Position numbers and translations under genes: made by a program. A stretch of DNA of 64,000 nucleotides from Limnanthes douglasii subsp. nivea (taxonomy: Eukaryota; Streptophyta; Magnoliopsida; Brassicales; Limnanthaceae), in contig JAUPFV010000005.1 in assembly GCA_036936605.1 (NCBI GenBank), forward strand, positions 186,370,958-186,434,957, in the 5' to 3' direction. Shown one piece after another: positions 34,013 through 44,526 of the stretch (its first letter is position 1; every line of letters begins with the position of its first letter). Below the pieces are notes generated by a model. The model did no database searches and had not been told where the DNA came from. It saw only the letters and a program-made list of their open reading frames with translations.

Positions 34013-35645
34013 AACCTTTTTTTACCCTACGAGTATCAACTAATCAATGGTAAAAACAAGATCAAAAATCGAAAAGGAGAACATGGATACCCATTTGAAT
34101 TGAGGAAACCTAACTATCATTTAAGAATTAAGGGCAAGACAACAACTGACGGGGTTAAATTAGAGCAAGGTCAGCAGTTGGGTGCCTTTTCGAGCCAGCA
34201 ACATGTGATTGAAGAAATTAGGATCACCGTCGTTGAGCTACCATCTAGGGCCATGTTTGGGACACAACATGAGGGTAGTCGACCCCAAGGAAACCTAGTA
34301 GATTCGATAACTGTCGCGCACGCCAATCTTACGTCCGTTCAAGGAGACAATATCTTACAAAAGATATTTCCTCTACACCATCTAATATTTAATTATTAGA
34401 ATTGCGGATACAAGAAACAACATGGGAATAAATCAAGGCTAGTTGGCTACAGGTCGAGAGATATCCTAAGGCTAATGTGAGAATAGAAAACATGAATGAG
34501 TATTGCACCTACTAACGTAAAGAATCCTATTAGAGGGTAAAAGGAATAAAAAATTGGAGCGGGAGGTCAGTAAAACAAGTCGAACGATTAGAGAAAGAGA
34601 AGTGAGGGAGGATGACGACCACAAAGGATAAAATGGCGGAGATAACCTGAAAAATAAAAAGTGTATGGGCATCGAGTGCGAAAAATATTCGAGCAACATT
34701 ATCTTTAAAGAAGCAAAGAAAAAAATACGGTCAAGTACAATGGGGAGAGACCGAAGATGGCATCTTACGCTCTAAAATAGTATTATTTTTATGAAAGATA
34801 TCTTGGAGGGAAATCTTTCTATGAAGTTTGATCTTTACCGAATAAACTCATGTGATGGCTGTGGGGATCCCAACCACCATCTGAAACAGTTCAAGAACAT
34901 GATGATGGCATTCAAACTAGACGACGTCCTGTTCTGTCGGTCATTCCACATGAAATTCAAAGAAAGATCTCTAGAATTATTAAATGGAATCCCAAAAGGG
35001 ACAATAATGGATTTTGAGAGTTTATTGAGCACTTTTGGGAACCATTCTGTGGGTAACAAAGAGCATAAAAATGATGGTTCATCTATCATGAATATGTATC
35101 AGAACTAGGGACATACAATCAAAAGTTAATTTTAAAACATTTGTGCACGAGATGAATATGTTGTCTACATGTAAGGAGGAATTCACGATGGCGTCGTTCT
35201 AGAGATGCTTAGGTAGCAAGGGACCCTTGTACAACGACCATGTATGTTTTACAATCGATACTATGTGTGACATCCATGCAAGATCAGACCCGTTTATTCA
35301 AGTCGAGGACTCTAAAATTGGAACTTACCCTTACTCATCGCCACCAACATTATAGGCATCAACACAATATAAGAAGAGATGATATGAGGCCATGCACTAT
35401 GACGCCAGACCCCAACGAGCCTTATCATATTTCATTAAGAAGGCCGAAGGCCTTGTACTACGATACCCATGGACAATGCTTTACACCTTTGATGAAAAAT
35501 AATATCATTATATACAAAAAAATCAAAGGAAATACAAGATACCAACCACCTCGTTACATGCTAGCCCCAAGGAAAAATCAATCTTGTAATGTTTTTTGCG
35601 CAAACCATAATGACCATGAATATTCCACCATCGACTGTTGGTAGT
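34001..35645 (+). pseudogene. Gag of element C (broken)
   Basis: A weak N-terminal frame (34001-34399) precedes the capsid core 34791-35108, which has MKFDLYRINSCDGCGDPNHH, LKQFKNMMMAF and IPKGTIMDFESLLSTF and matches the gag of element D residue by residue in many places. Near 35580-35640 the knuckle-like FCANHNDHEYSTIDCW keeps the spacing of the Tat gag knuckle (C, H, final C), although the central H-G-H is altered. Stops at 35107 and elsewhere inactivate it. Confidence 0.75.
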
Positions 35646-35940
35646 TACGTTTAAAAATTCCAATGGTTGATTGAAAGTGAGGAGCTCATCTAATCCCCAA
35701 AGCATAAGAAAGACAAACGTCGCGAAGATTGAAACATTTACAACCCAACCGACAGAAGACGTGATCAACGACAAGAAGACAAAAAGGCAAATAAAAGTGG
35801 TTTTGTACCATCTCGGCGGAGACACATTGTTAGGATCCACGACAAACACTCGAAAAGAAAAAGGAAGAGCTAGAGGTTCTTATGGTCGACGATTCCTTGT
35901 ATCACTATTACAAGAAACCTCTCATCAGTCTAAGTTTTAA

Positions 35941-36240
35941 TAATGACAACTTGAGGGGGGTGGTTACCCCAATGGGGAAGCCCTAATCATAAATCTAGAT
36001 ATCTATGAGTTATAGTAACCCACATCATGATAGATAAGGAAACGCGGTTAACGTAATTTTCAAGTCTAATTATGAAAATATTATGAGAGTGCTTCCACAC
36101 AAGCGGATCGATAGACAGTTAGTTAGTTACAAGGGCAAGTCATCTACTTGTGTGGGTGATGTTGATCTTTCAATGACCATTTTCTATATAGATACAAAAA
36201 AACTGTAAGAACACTCTTTATGAAGGTTGGCGCGCTAGGT
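35941..36240 (+). pseudogene. Protease-region remnant of element C
   Basis: Broken frames show VNVIFKSNYENIMRVLPHKR and YKGKSSTCVGDVDLSMTIF, the segment that follows the active site in Tat proteases (a K-G-x-x-D/N-L-x-V-T pattern). The D-T-G active site itself is not readable. Confidence 0.45.
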
Positions 36241-36559
36241 TTGTACAATACCATTGTATGAAGACCTTACTTATATCAAATATAAATCGAAGCCTCTTCT
36301 TTCTAGTAAGGCCTAAACTACCCCATTTGGAATTGGGTTAGAATAATTAGATGAATACAAAAGACCAGCTGGAGCTTCTATGCGACGTCCTCATCTCCAA
36401 CAAAGCCTACCTAATAGTAGTTAACAAGCCGATGTCAGGATCATGAAATTGGAAAAAACAATCACATGGGGACCAAGGTTGACGACCCCCGAGTTGAGAG
36501 CATGTGTCAAGACCCCCTGGGTGATGTAACTGAAGAACCTTAGAAAATGGGGAGGTAAT

Positions 36560-37790
36560 TAAAGTTTGGAACCAACTGGACCCAAAATTTAAGAATAAAT
36601 TATTTGAATTATTACAACAGATCTTGGATATGTTTTCCTGGAATGCTGATAGTGTCAATTGGTGACAAGAATGTTTATCATAGTGGCGCGGTCGATTTCT
36701 TAATACAAATAAAGTTAAGGATCGGGGCTCAAGAGAAGCTCGGTTAAATATGTGATCCTCGATAATATCATTTATCGAAAGAGTGCTACACAACCGATAA
36801 TTTTATGTTTAAACGGAGACTCTAACAACTGATCCTCAAAGATATACACGAAAGTGGTTATGGGGGCTCACAATGAACATCGAAGCTTAATTAGGTGTTT
36901 GCTCTTTGTAGGTTTCTATTGGCCAAAACTCGAAATCGATATCGAGGCCATAATACGAGGGTGTGAGGGCTGCCAAAAGTATGTTGTCACAATATTTCTG
37001 CCTAAGGAACCTATAATTATTGTCCTAGTATCTTGCCTGCTCGATAAAGGCCATGGATTACTTCTCCAAATGGGTCGAAGCGCAAGCCCTATATAAAAAA
37101 ATCACAAGAAATGTGAGATTTTTATACACAGTCAAAATTTATCCATATCCGGGATTCCAGCAAATGGGCCTCAGTTTCAAAATGCTATCTTAACGACTTT
37201 TTTGTAAATGATAAAAATAGAACAACATTTCTCGAATCCGTACTACCCTTATGAGAACAGCCAAGTAGAATTGATGAACAGAACCATTCTTGACGGTTTA
37301 AAGAACAAACCCATGGGAGCCAAGGTAAGTGGCCAAACAAACTAACCGAGGTATTTTAGGTCTATCGAACGACGCCTAGATCGGCCACTGGTGAAACCTC
37401 TTTCTCCCTCGTTTAAGGCATGAAAGTAGTTGTTCCTGCATAAATTATCATCTTCAATCATCAGATCAACCGTTACTCAAAAGCACATAACAATAACGAG
37501 CATCCAGTTTCTATTGATTTGATTGAGGAATGAAGAGACCAGGCTCGGGTGCAGACAACGCACTAATAAACATAATGAAACATTGTTTGACTCACAACTC
37601 AAACCCATGACCCTTGTAGAGGTGCCCTTGTTATGAAAAACTCTTCTAGGAAGCCATGGACAAAAACATCAGCAACTTAGCTCCCAATTGGGATGTCCGT
37701 ACATGTTATTCTCCAAATAAGATCACAGGGCATATCGGTTAGCTGACATAGACGGCAATGCACTCAAATAGATCTGGAATATTAATCACC
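36560..37790 (+). pseudogene. RT start fused to integrase of element C (broken, RT deleted)
   Basis: LFELLQQILDMFSWNADSV at about 36597-36655 is the segment that precedes RT in Tat pol. Within 100 bp the integrase N-terminus follows, with IIYRKS, then H-N-E-H-R-S...FYWPKLEIDIEA and CEGCQKY (36860-36985). Core pieces are YFSKWVEAQALYKK (about 37060), NGPQFQNA in broken frame, PYYPYENSQVELMNRTILDG (about 37230) and the tail SNLAPNWDV and WNINHPKLY (to 37790). The whole RT and RNase H catalytic part is deleted. Confidence 0.75.
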
Positions 37791-38196
37791 CTAAATTGTA
37801 CACATTGACTTTATAATTTGGTTGTGCATTATTTTTCTTTCTAGTGGCACGAAAGGTTTTTAATAAGGCACAATTGAAGGCCACTCTCCTATATAAAGAC
37901 TTTTTCCAAAACAAATTATGCTCCAATTTTGTCTTTTCTTATTTATTTTATTGTTCTTTGCATCAAGTTATCATCTATACGAGTAATTCTTAATTTTTTA
38001 TAAAAGGTTTTCATCACTAACTGATAAACACCCGTGCATTTTCTGACATAACCCTTTACGTTATTCATAATTATTGATTTCACCATGTTTAATACTTAGA
38101 CAACATACTATAGTTACCACTAGAATGATCTTTATAAAAAAAGATACTTTTCAAAGAACAAACAACACAATAACAAACCAATTAGGGGGTCATATA
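37791..38196 (+). other. 3' untranslated part of element C up to insertion of B
   Basis: No gene is seen. The integrase frame has ended and the sequence is AT-rich. It is interrupted at 38196 by element B and resumes at 47979. Confidence 0.5.
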
Positions 38197-38420
38197 TGAT
38201 GAGGTCATATTTTTTTGACACTGACTATTGTGTATATCCGGAGGGAAGTTCAGACATATCCAGTACCATTCCCCACCGAACAGGACAAACAAGTGGACTA
38301 TGACTCATTTGGTTGCTAGTCACTTCTTATCTTAGGCCTATGAGTTTTAAAACTTGACCCAAGTCTATGATCTGAACCGGAAGGCCCACACTACCCTTCG
38401 ATCAGAAATAATCCACATTA
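38197..38420 (+). repeat. 5' LTR of element B (internally deleted)
   Basis: 224 bp compared with 355 bp for the 3' LTR. The first 190 bp and the last 30 bp match; about 131 bp in between are absent, joined near 38388. The deletion must have followed insertion, because both LTRs are copied from one template. Confidence 0.88.
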
Positions 38421-38423
38421 AAT

Positions 38424-38440
38424 TGGCGACCACAGTGGGA
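38424..38440 (+). other. Primer binding site of element B
   Basis: TGGCGACCACAGTGGGA, identical over 17 bases to the site in element A, lies 3 bp after the LTR end. Confidence 0.75.
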
Positions 38441-38492
38441 AGCGGTCGTGTCTGGATTACAAATTCAAAACCAGTAATAACAACTAATTCAG

Positions 38493-40262
38493 ATGGATCC
38501 AAATGCACAAAATACTCCACCTCCAGAGGTGGAAGGAGTAAAGAAAATAATGAATACTAAGGGCTGAAATTGAGGCTTTAAGGGCATCAAAACAAGTAGA
38601 GAAAAGAGTTAAAGAAAAATCCCATGCGTTGGCATTTCACTATACTGATAATCCTGGTGAGAACAAGCAGTCTCTGAAGATTCATCTCAGTTCCAAGAAA
38701 GCGCATCGATCCAAATGTGTGGAGAGTTCCACTTCAGAATCCTCCAACAGCTCCTCTAATGATGCAGATCTTGAAGAGTCAGTCTCATCCAACAGTGATG
38801 AAGGATGGTAAAAAAAAACTAAGGCTTACCAAAAAGCATTCAAGAAAGAGGGATAGACATGACAGGCTTAGGAAGTATCAGGGGAAAATAAAGGGTTGAG
38901 TTGATCATCATATTGACCGTTTGCTGATTGATCATTTTTCTTTCCAATCCAAAGTAGGTATTTTTGCTAGTCCAAATGAAGATATTGTGTTTAGTCTTAG
39001 CCAAAACTAGAGATAATCACCTTTATTCGTAAAAATTCTCTCCGGACACCTTCCTAAAAGATTTGACAGTTTCAAGATGGAAAAATAAGATGGGAGTAAA
39101 GACCCGAACAACCATCTTGAGCAATTCAAGAACTTCATGATGAACTCTGACGATGACGACAGATTTTTGTGTAGGGATTTATCTCAAACCTTCAAGGGGA
39201 GTGCCATCAAAAGGGTATAATAGTCTCCCTCAGGGATCTATGAGTTTTTTGACATATTCTGGGTGGATTTTCGGAGGCAATTCGTTGGAAGTAAGGAGCT
39301 TAAAGGTAATGGAGATACGATTATCCACTGTGCCTAGGAGCCAAATAAGTCTTTAAAAGAATACATCAACAGGTTTGTAAATACAAAGAATGGGTTAGCA
39401 GATTACTTAACAAGTGGCAATTGTCTCTTTGTTAGGCAGGATTAAATCTGGGGAACTTGATTGATTCTGTGACCCGAAAGAAAGCTATGAAATTTGGGGG
39501 GTTTTGAACAAAGTGGGGAAACAAATTAATGTTGAGGAGACCAGGAAATCCAGAGGGCCTCACCAGACCAGGTCCACAACCACAGCAGCAAAACCTCAAA
39601 CAACTAGCTAGTCGAGTTACAGATCAAAGGAATCTGGACTAGGATCTCATCGGTCTAGGAAGAGTCAGTCCAATCAAAACCAGAACCAGCAAGTTAGAAA
39701 TCAAAGGGGACCTTGGGTTCAACCTGAGTGGTTTGATGAGTTGGGAGAAAATGTGGCTACAATATACGACAAAACTAAAAGTAAAGTACACTTTGAAACG
39801 CCAGTTGTGTTGCAATCTCTCAAAGAAAATCGAAGTACCCATTTCTACAAATACCACAATAACATTGGGCATGATACCATGATTTCATAGCTTTGAAACA
39901 AGAGCTGTATAATCTCATTGAAAGGAGAACGTTTGGGGCCTATGTTAAGAAACAAGGGGGGAGCACGCCGAATAATGCACCATCTAATGTTAATACTCCC
40001 CGAACTACCCCTTCTATCCTTCCTGGAACGTCTAGGCAAGATGACGCTATGGTAATTATTGAAATATTTGATGTGGATTATGAGTACCTTGATCCAGATC
40101 CAACTTGGAATCAGGTGGAGGTGATAATGAACAAGACTGCTGCTGTTTCTGGTTTGGTTAAGTATTTTGAGTCTTTAACCATTTTTTTTTTTGGGGGGGG
40201 GGATATTGTGACTGCACCTTCTAGTTCTTCAAGGAAGAGGCACGCCAATAGTCTGATCACCT
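38493..40262 (+). pseudogene. Gag of element B (broken)
   Basis: ATG 38493 gives MDPNAQNTPPPEVEGVKK, which matches the gag start of A. A serine/acidic segment (38700-38810) is followed by the core (about 39040-39440) with GHLPKRFDSFKMEK and HLEQFKNFMMNSDDDD, then a linker and KYHNNIGHDT, the decayed knuckle region. The last frame, 39893-40262, contains YVKKQGGSTPNNAPSN and DPDPTWNQV, again as in A. Stops and shifts occur throughout. A run of nine Gs at 40194-40202 looks like slippage. Confidence 0.82.
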
Positions 40263-40379
40263 AGTTGGATGGAAGGATGTCCATACATTTGTACCAAACT
40301 CCAGCTCCTTTCATAGTTTTTGATGAGGATGACCTAAGAGACAATGCAGGATCTCATGAAGACGCCATGGTGATAAGGG

Positions 40380-40820
40380 CATCAATAGTAGGAAATGATA
40401 TATGTTGAATCCTGATTGACATAGGTAGTTGGGAAACATATTGTTCTTAAGCTCCTACAAACAAATAAGAAACCCCTCAGTTATTCAAGTTCGAACAGAA
40501 CTATTGTGGGCTTCATATGGATTTCGACAGATGTGATTGGAGAAGTCGAGGAAGAAGTATTGCTGGGCAAATAGCCTTTCAAGAAAATGGTGAGGGTATT
40601 ATTTTTTGTGGTGGATTGCCCAACATCTCATAATGCGATATTTGAGAGATCTTGGCTCTCGAGGATGCATGTTGTCGCTTCTACTGTCCATCAATGCTTA
40701 AAATATGTTGTTCGAGGACAAGTGGGTATTGTTTGGAGCAGTCAGAAAGTAGCTAGGGAATGCTATGCAATAGCCCTTGCCTCGAAATCTTTGGAGGCAG
40801 TCAAGGTTAACAAAGATTAG
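40380..40820 (+). pseudogene. Protease remnant of element B
   Basis: ILIDIGS near 40412-40433 is the active-site segment in the same altered form as in A (D-I-G for D-T-G). The C-terminal part, 40587-40820, reads RVLFFVVDCPTSHNAIFERS and QKVARECYA, typical for the segment between protease and RT in Tat pol. A stop precedes the active site. Confidence 0.7.
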
Positions 40821-41039
40821 CAGATATTGGAGCCTTCCACCAATGAGAATGAAATGGATGATCATATGAAGGCTCCTACTGTCATAATACATATAAAGGA
40901 AATTGAAATTCATTCCCTAATTGAGGGTAAAAGTGTTAAAATTGGTACCAAGTTGGCACCAAGTTTAAAACAAAGGTTACTATATTTTTTATGAGATAAT
41001 CTACATGTATATTCATGGTGTTATGATGATGTCATCGGA

Positions 41040-41970
41040 TTGCCTACTGATGTAATTTTCCATAAGCTATCGCTACGAGCTGATGTTGGACCAGTTGTAC
41101 AAAGAAGAAGGTCCTACTCTAAAGAAAACACAGATGTAATTGTTCAAGAAGTTGATCGCTTGGCCAAAATTGGCCACATCAAAGAATCTCAGTAACCATT
41201 ATGGACTGCCAATCATGTTTTGGTCAAGAAAAATAATGGCAAATGGCGCATGTGTATTGACTTCACTGATCTTAATAGGGCATGTCCCAAAGATCCTTAT
41301 CATGTTCCTCAGATAGATCAGTTAGTGGACTCTACTTCTGGAAACAAACTATTGTCTTTCATGGATGCATTTTCAGGGTACAACCAACTACAAGTAGATC
41401 TGAAAGATCAAGATCATACCACTTTTATTCTGGATAGAGGTCTTCATTGTTATAAAGTGATGTCATTCGGATTGAAAAATAATGGGGCCACCAATCAAAG
41501 GTTAGTGAATAAAGCTTTTGCTAGTCATATTGGCATAAATTTTGAAGTTTATATAAATGACATGATGGTTAAGAGCCTTGAAGAAGATGCACACATATCC
41601 GATCTTGAAGAAATGTTTTCCAACTTAGAGGCTGTGAATTTAAAATTAAACCCTGAGAAATGTGTTTTTGGGGTTCGGTTTGGAAAGTTTTTGGGTTATG
41701 TAATAAGTGAAAAAGGAATTCAACCTGATATGGATCAGCTCAATGCTCTATTAGTTATGGATCCTCCTCGGAGCACTAAAGAAGTTCAAAGATTGACCGG
41801 ACGCTGGGATGCGTTGAACTCAAGAATTGGTCTCCGCAATGTGATCAAGCACTTCTTGAACTCAATAAGCATTTATCTTCACCTAAAACTCTTGTTAAAC
41901 TTGTTTAGGGGGAGAAACTTTACATATACTTAGTTGTATCAGAATAGGAAATAAGTGTTATGCTAGTAAG
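41040..41970 (+). pseudogene. Reverse transcriptase of element B (YIND active site)
   Basis: The lead-in QEVDRLAKIGHIKES, a stop, then the frame 41220-41933 with VKKNNGKWRMCIDFTDLNRA, FMDAFSGYNQLQVDLKDQDH, FGLKNNGATNQRLVNKAF and the catalytic site VYINDMMVKS, where the first aspartate of Y-x-D-D is asparagine. The thumb LNPEKCVFGVRFGKFLGYVI follows. The frame shifts near 41810, after VQRLTGR. This is the longest open piece in the window (237 codons), but the active-site change alone would abolish polymerisation. Confidence 0.9.
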
Positions 41971-42720
41971 ATAAGTGGATTATTACCCCCGTCCGGTTTA
42001 TTATATTAGCAAAAGTCTGTTGAATGCTGAAAGAAGATATTTAAAGTTAGAAAAGGTGGGCTTGGCATTGGTAATTGCTGCAAGAAAAATGAGACAATAC
42101 TTCAAAGCTCATTCCATTGTCGTCCGATCATCTTTTCCCCTTAAGAATGTTCTCCAAAAATATGATATATCAAGCAGAATGACCAAGTGATCAGTTGAGG
42201 TGAGTGATTATAACATTGATTTTGCATCCCGAACAGCGGTTAAAGCCTAATCAGTGGCTGATTTCCTGGTATAATTCCACGCTGATAGACCCCCTTAGGA
42301 AAATGCAAGAAAACCAGTCTAAAAAAGAATGGGTAGTCCGAACTGATGGTGGTCTAGTACTATGGGGTGTGGGGCTAGAATTTGTTTAATATCTATATAT
42401 GGTGATACTATGTACCAGGCTATATGTTTTGTTTTCGAAACCTCCAACAATGAATCTGAATATGAAGCAGCTATAGCTGGTCTCAAGCTAGCCCTTATAT
42501 GTGGGGGCGAAAAGAATCTGATTAATGAATGACTCCCAACTACTTATTCACCATTCTCATGGGAAATCTAAAGTAAAGAATAAACAATTGATAAAAGATT
42601 TTCTCATGTTGAGAGAAGTTGTCGCAAATTGAAAAAGTATCAAGTATGAACATATCCCTAGATCGGAGAATACTATAGCAGACTCTTTAGCAACCATAGC
42701 CTATTCTGAATCTTACCCAT
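41971..42720 (+). pseudogene. RT connection and RNase H of element B (broken)
   Basis: 41975-42190 has VYYISKSLLNAERRYLKLEK. A stop at 42188-42190 interrupts the M-T-K box. VVRTDGG (about 42333-42353) marks the first RNase H aspartate, then NESEYEAAIAGLKLALICGG (about 42450-42510). The SDSQ segment follows out of frame near 42530, and an A-D-S-L-A-T end lies near 42680-42700. Confidence 0.8.
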
Positions 42721-43980
42721 GGATTCTGATCTAGAGTATCTATCAATACAAACAAGCCAAGAAAAGGGTGAAGAGAATGAAGAGAGTATGAGAATATTTG
42801 TCATAGCTACGAAACTTAAATACAAAGCTCGTGGTTTCCTGGTATTGAAAGAAGTTCTTTATAAGAAATCATTTAGCAGACCTCTCTTGCGTTTTTTAGG
42901 ATTTGAAGAGTCCCAAACCATTTTATGTGAACTGCATGATGGAGAAGGTTTTGCACATTGTGGCTATAAGGCCTTAACCAGAAGATTCTTATTAATAGGT
43001 ACTATTGGCCAACAATAATGGAAGATGCCAAAGATATGGTCAAGAAGTGTGATATTTGCCATAAATATGGTAATGAAATCCATGTACCAGCAGTTCTTAT
43101 GAAGTCCATATCTGAACCAATACCTTTTGATAGATGGGGTTGGATTTGGTTGAATATCTTCCCATGGCATCCGTTGGAGATCGAACGATAATAGTTGCTA
43201 TTGAATATTTCTCTAAGTGGATAGAGGCAACACCCATAGCTGGAACCACTTCTAAGTTAGTTATAAAATTCATTATATCCAACAGATGTTGCAGATTTGG
43301 AGTTCCCCGGAAGATCACTACAGATAATGGGTCACAATTTGATAATAAAGACATGGAACTTTTTTGTGCTTCCAGAGGGATTAAACATTGTTTTTCTTCA
43401 CATACCACCCTCAAGATAGTGGACAATTCGAAGTTGCTAATCGGACGATCCTGTCCGGGCTAAAAAAGCATCTGGAAGGAGCTGCAGAGAAATGGCCAAG
43501 TTATCTGCAAAACGTATTGTGGGCTTACCGAACTACTCTTCGGATTGCTACACAAGAATCCCCTTTTGCTCTCGTTTATGGGATGGATTCAATCACACCT
43601 ATAGAAGCTACTTTACTATCTTTTAGAATCCAAAGTTATTCCAAACAAACCAATGATATGGAAGTTAGGAACCAGTTGGACTTGATTGAATAAAGAAGAG
43701 TCAAAGCAAATTTGAGAACAACACACTATCAGGGTTTAATGAGGAGCAGATTTGCGTCCATAGTTAAAAAGAAGAGATTTTCAATTATGAGACAAAGTCT
43801 TGAAGAAAATATTTTTCCACACTAAAGAAAAACAGTTTGGAAAGCTGGCTCCAAACTGGGAAGGTCCTTATGTGTTATGTGAAAAAGTCAAGCCATGGAC
43901 ATATAGACTTTAAAACAAAGAGAGTAGAACATTAAAGCACCCATGGAACATTGAACATCTCAGGTTATGTTTAGAATAAA
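42721..43980 (+). pseudogene. Integrase of element B (broken)
   Basis: N-terminus 42840-43018: VLYKKSFSRPLLRFLG, LHDGEGFAHCGYKALTRRF; the C-x-x-C-x-K pair follows out of frame near 43050. Core 43134-43463: VAIEYFSKWIEATP, where the first catalytic aspartate is glutamate, then TTDNGSQFDNKDMELFC. A frame change leads into 43388-43693 with [20 protein letters not shown] and WAYRTTLRIATQESPFALVY. The GPY tail (about 43840-43960) contains KLAPNWE-like wording in broken frames. Confidence 0.85.
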
Positions 43981-44526
43981 ACTCTTTTGTAAATATTTAC
44001 ATTTTTTTATACTTCAATGCAAATATTAGAGGGGCATACTCTTTCCTACCCTAGTGGCGCGATGAGGTTTTAACGAGGTGTCCAAGTTTTTCAATAATAT
44101 CGTATGCCTTTTTCAAAAGTCTGGTGCAAAATTCTTGACCATAGTATGAGGTGATGGGATAAATTAAATACTCATTAAACACCCAGGCTCTCAAATGGAG
44201 TATCTTTGAGTTGATTGAATTTGTTAAAATAATTTATCACATTTATTAAACACTTGTGATTGGAGTCATTCAATGATTATTAAACGCTTATTTAACAAAT
44301 CAGAAATATTAAGAGCTATATAAAACATTGACTGTGAAAAGATAATCGGATTCATACAAAGAAATATGCAATATTAAAACTTGATCAGAACAAGTCTGAT
44401 CCACAATTCACAAAATACCTTGACCATTCAAGGACTTTGGTTCATAAGACAGGAATTCAAAAAACACAATAAAATGCCTTGTACGTCCAAGGACTTTAGT
44501 TTTAAACACAAAATAACATCGAGACC
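43981..44526. other. Spacer between integrase and aORF ends in B
   Basis: No gene is seen. 44150-44310 repeats ATTAAACACTTG-like words three or four times, the complement of the pattern in A. Convergent transcripts would end here. Confidence 0.4.

Noticed and set aside
36407..36793. 128-codon minus-strand frame in element C
   Set aside because: The opposite strand carries RT lead-in and integrase pieces in correct order; the minus frame has no family resemblance.
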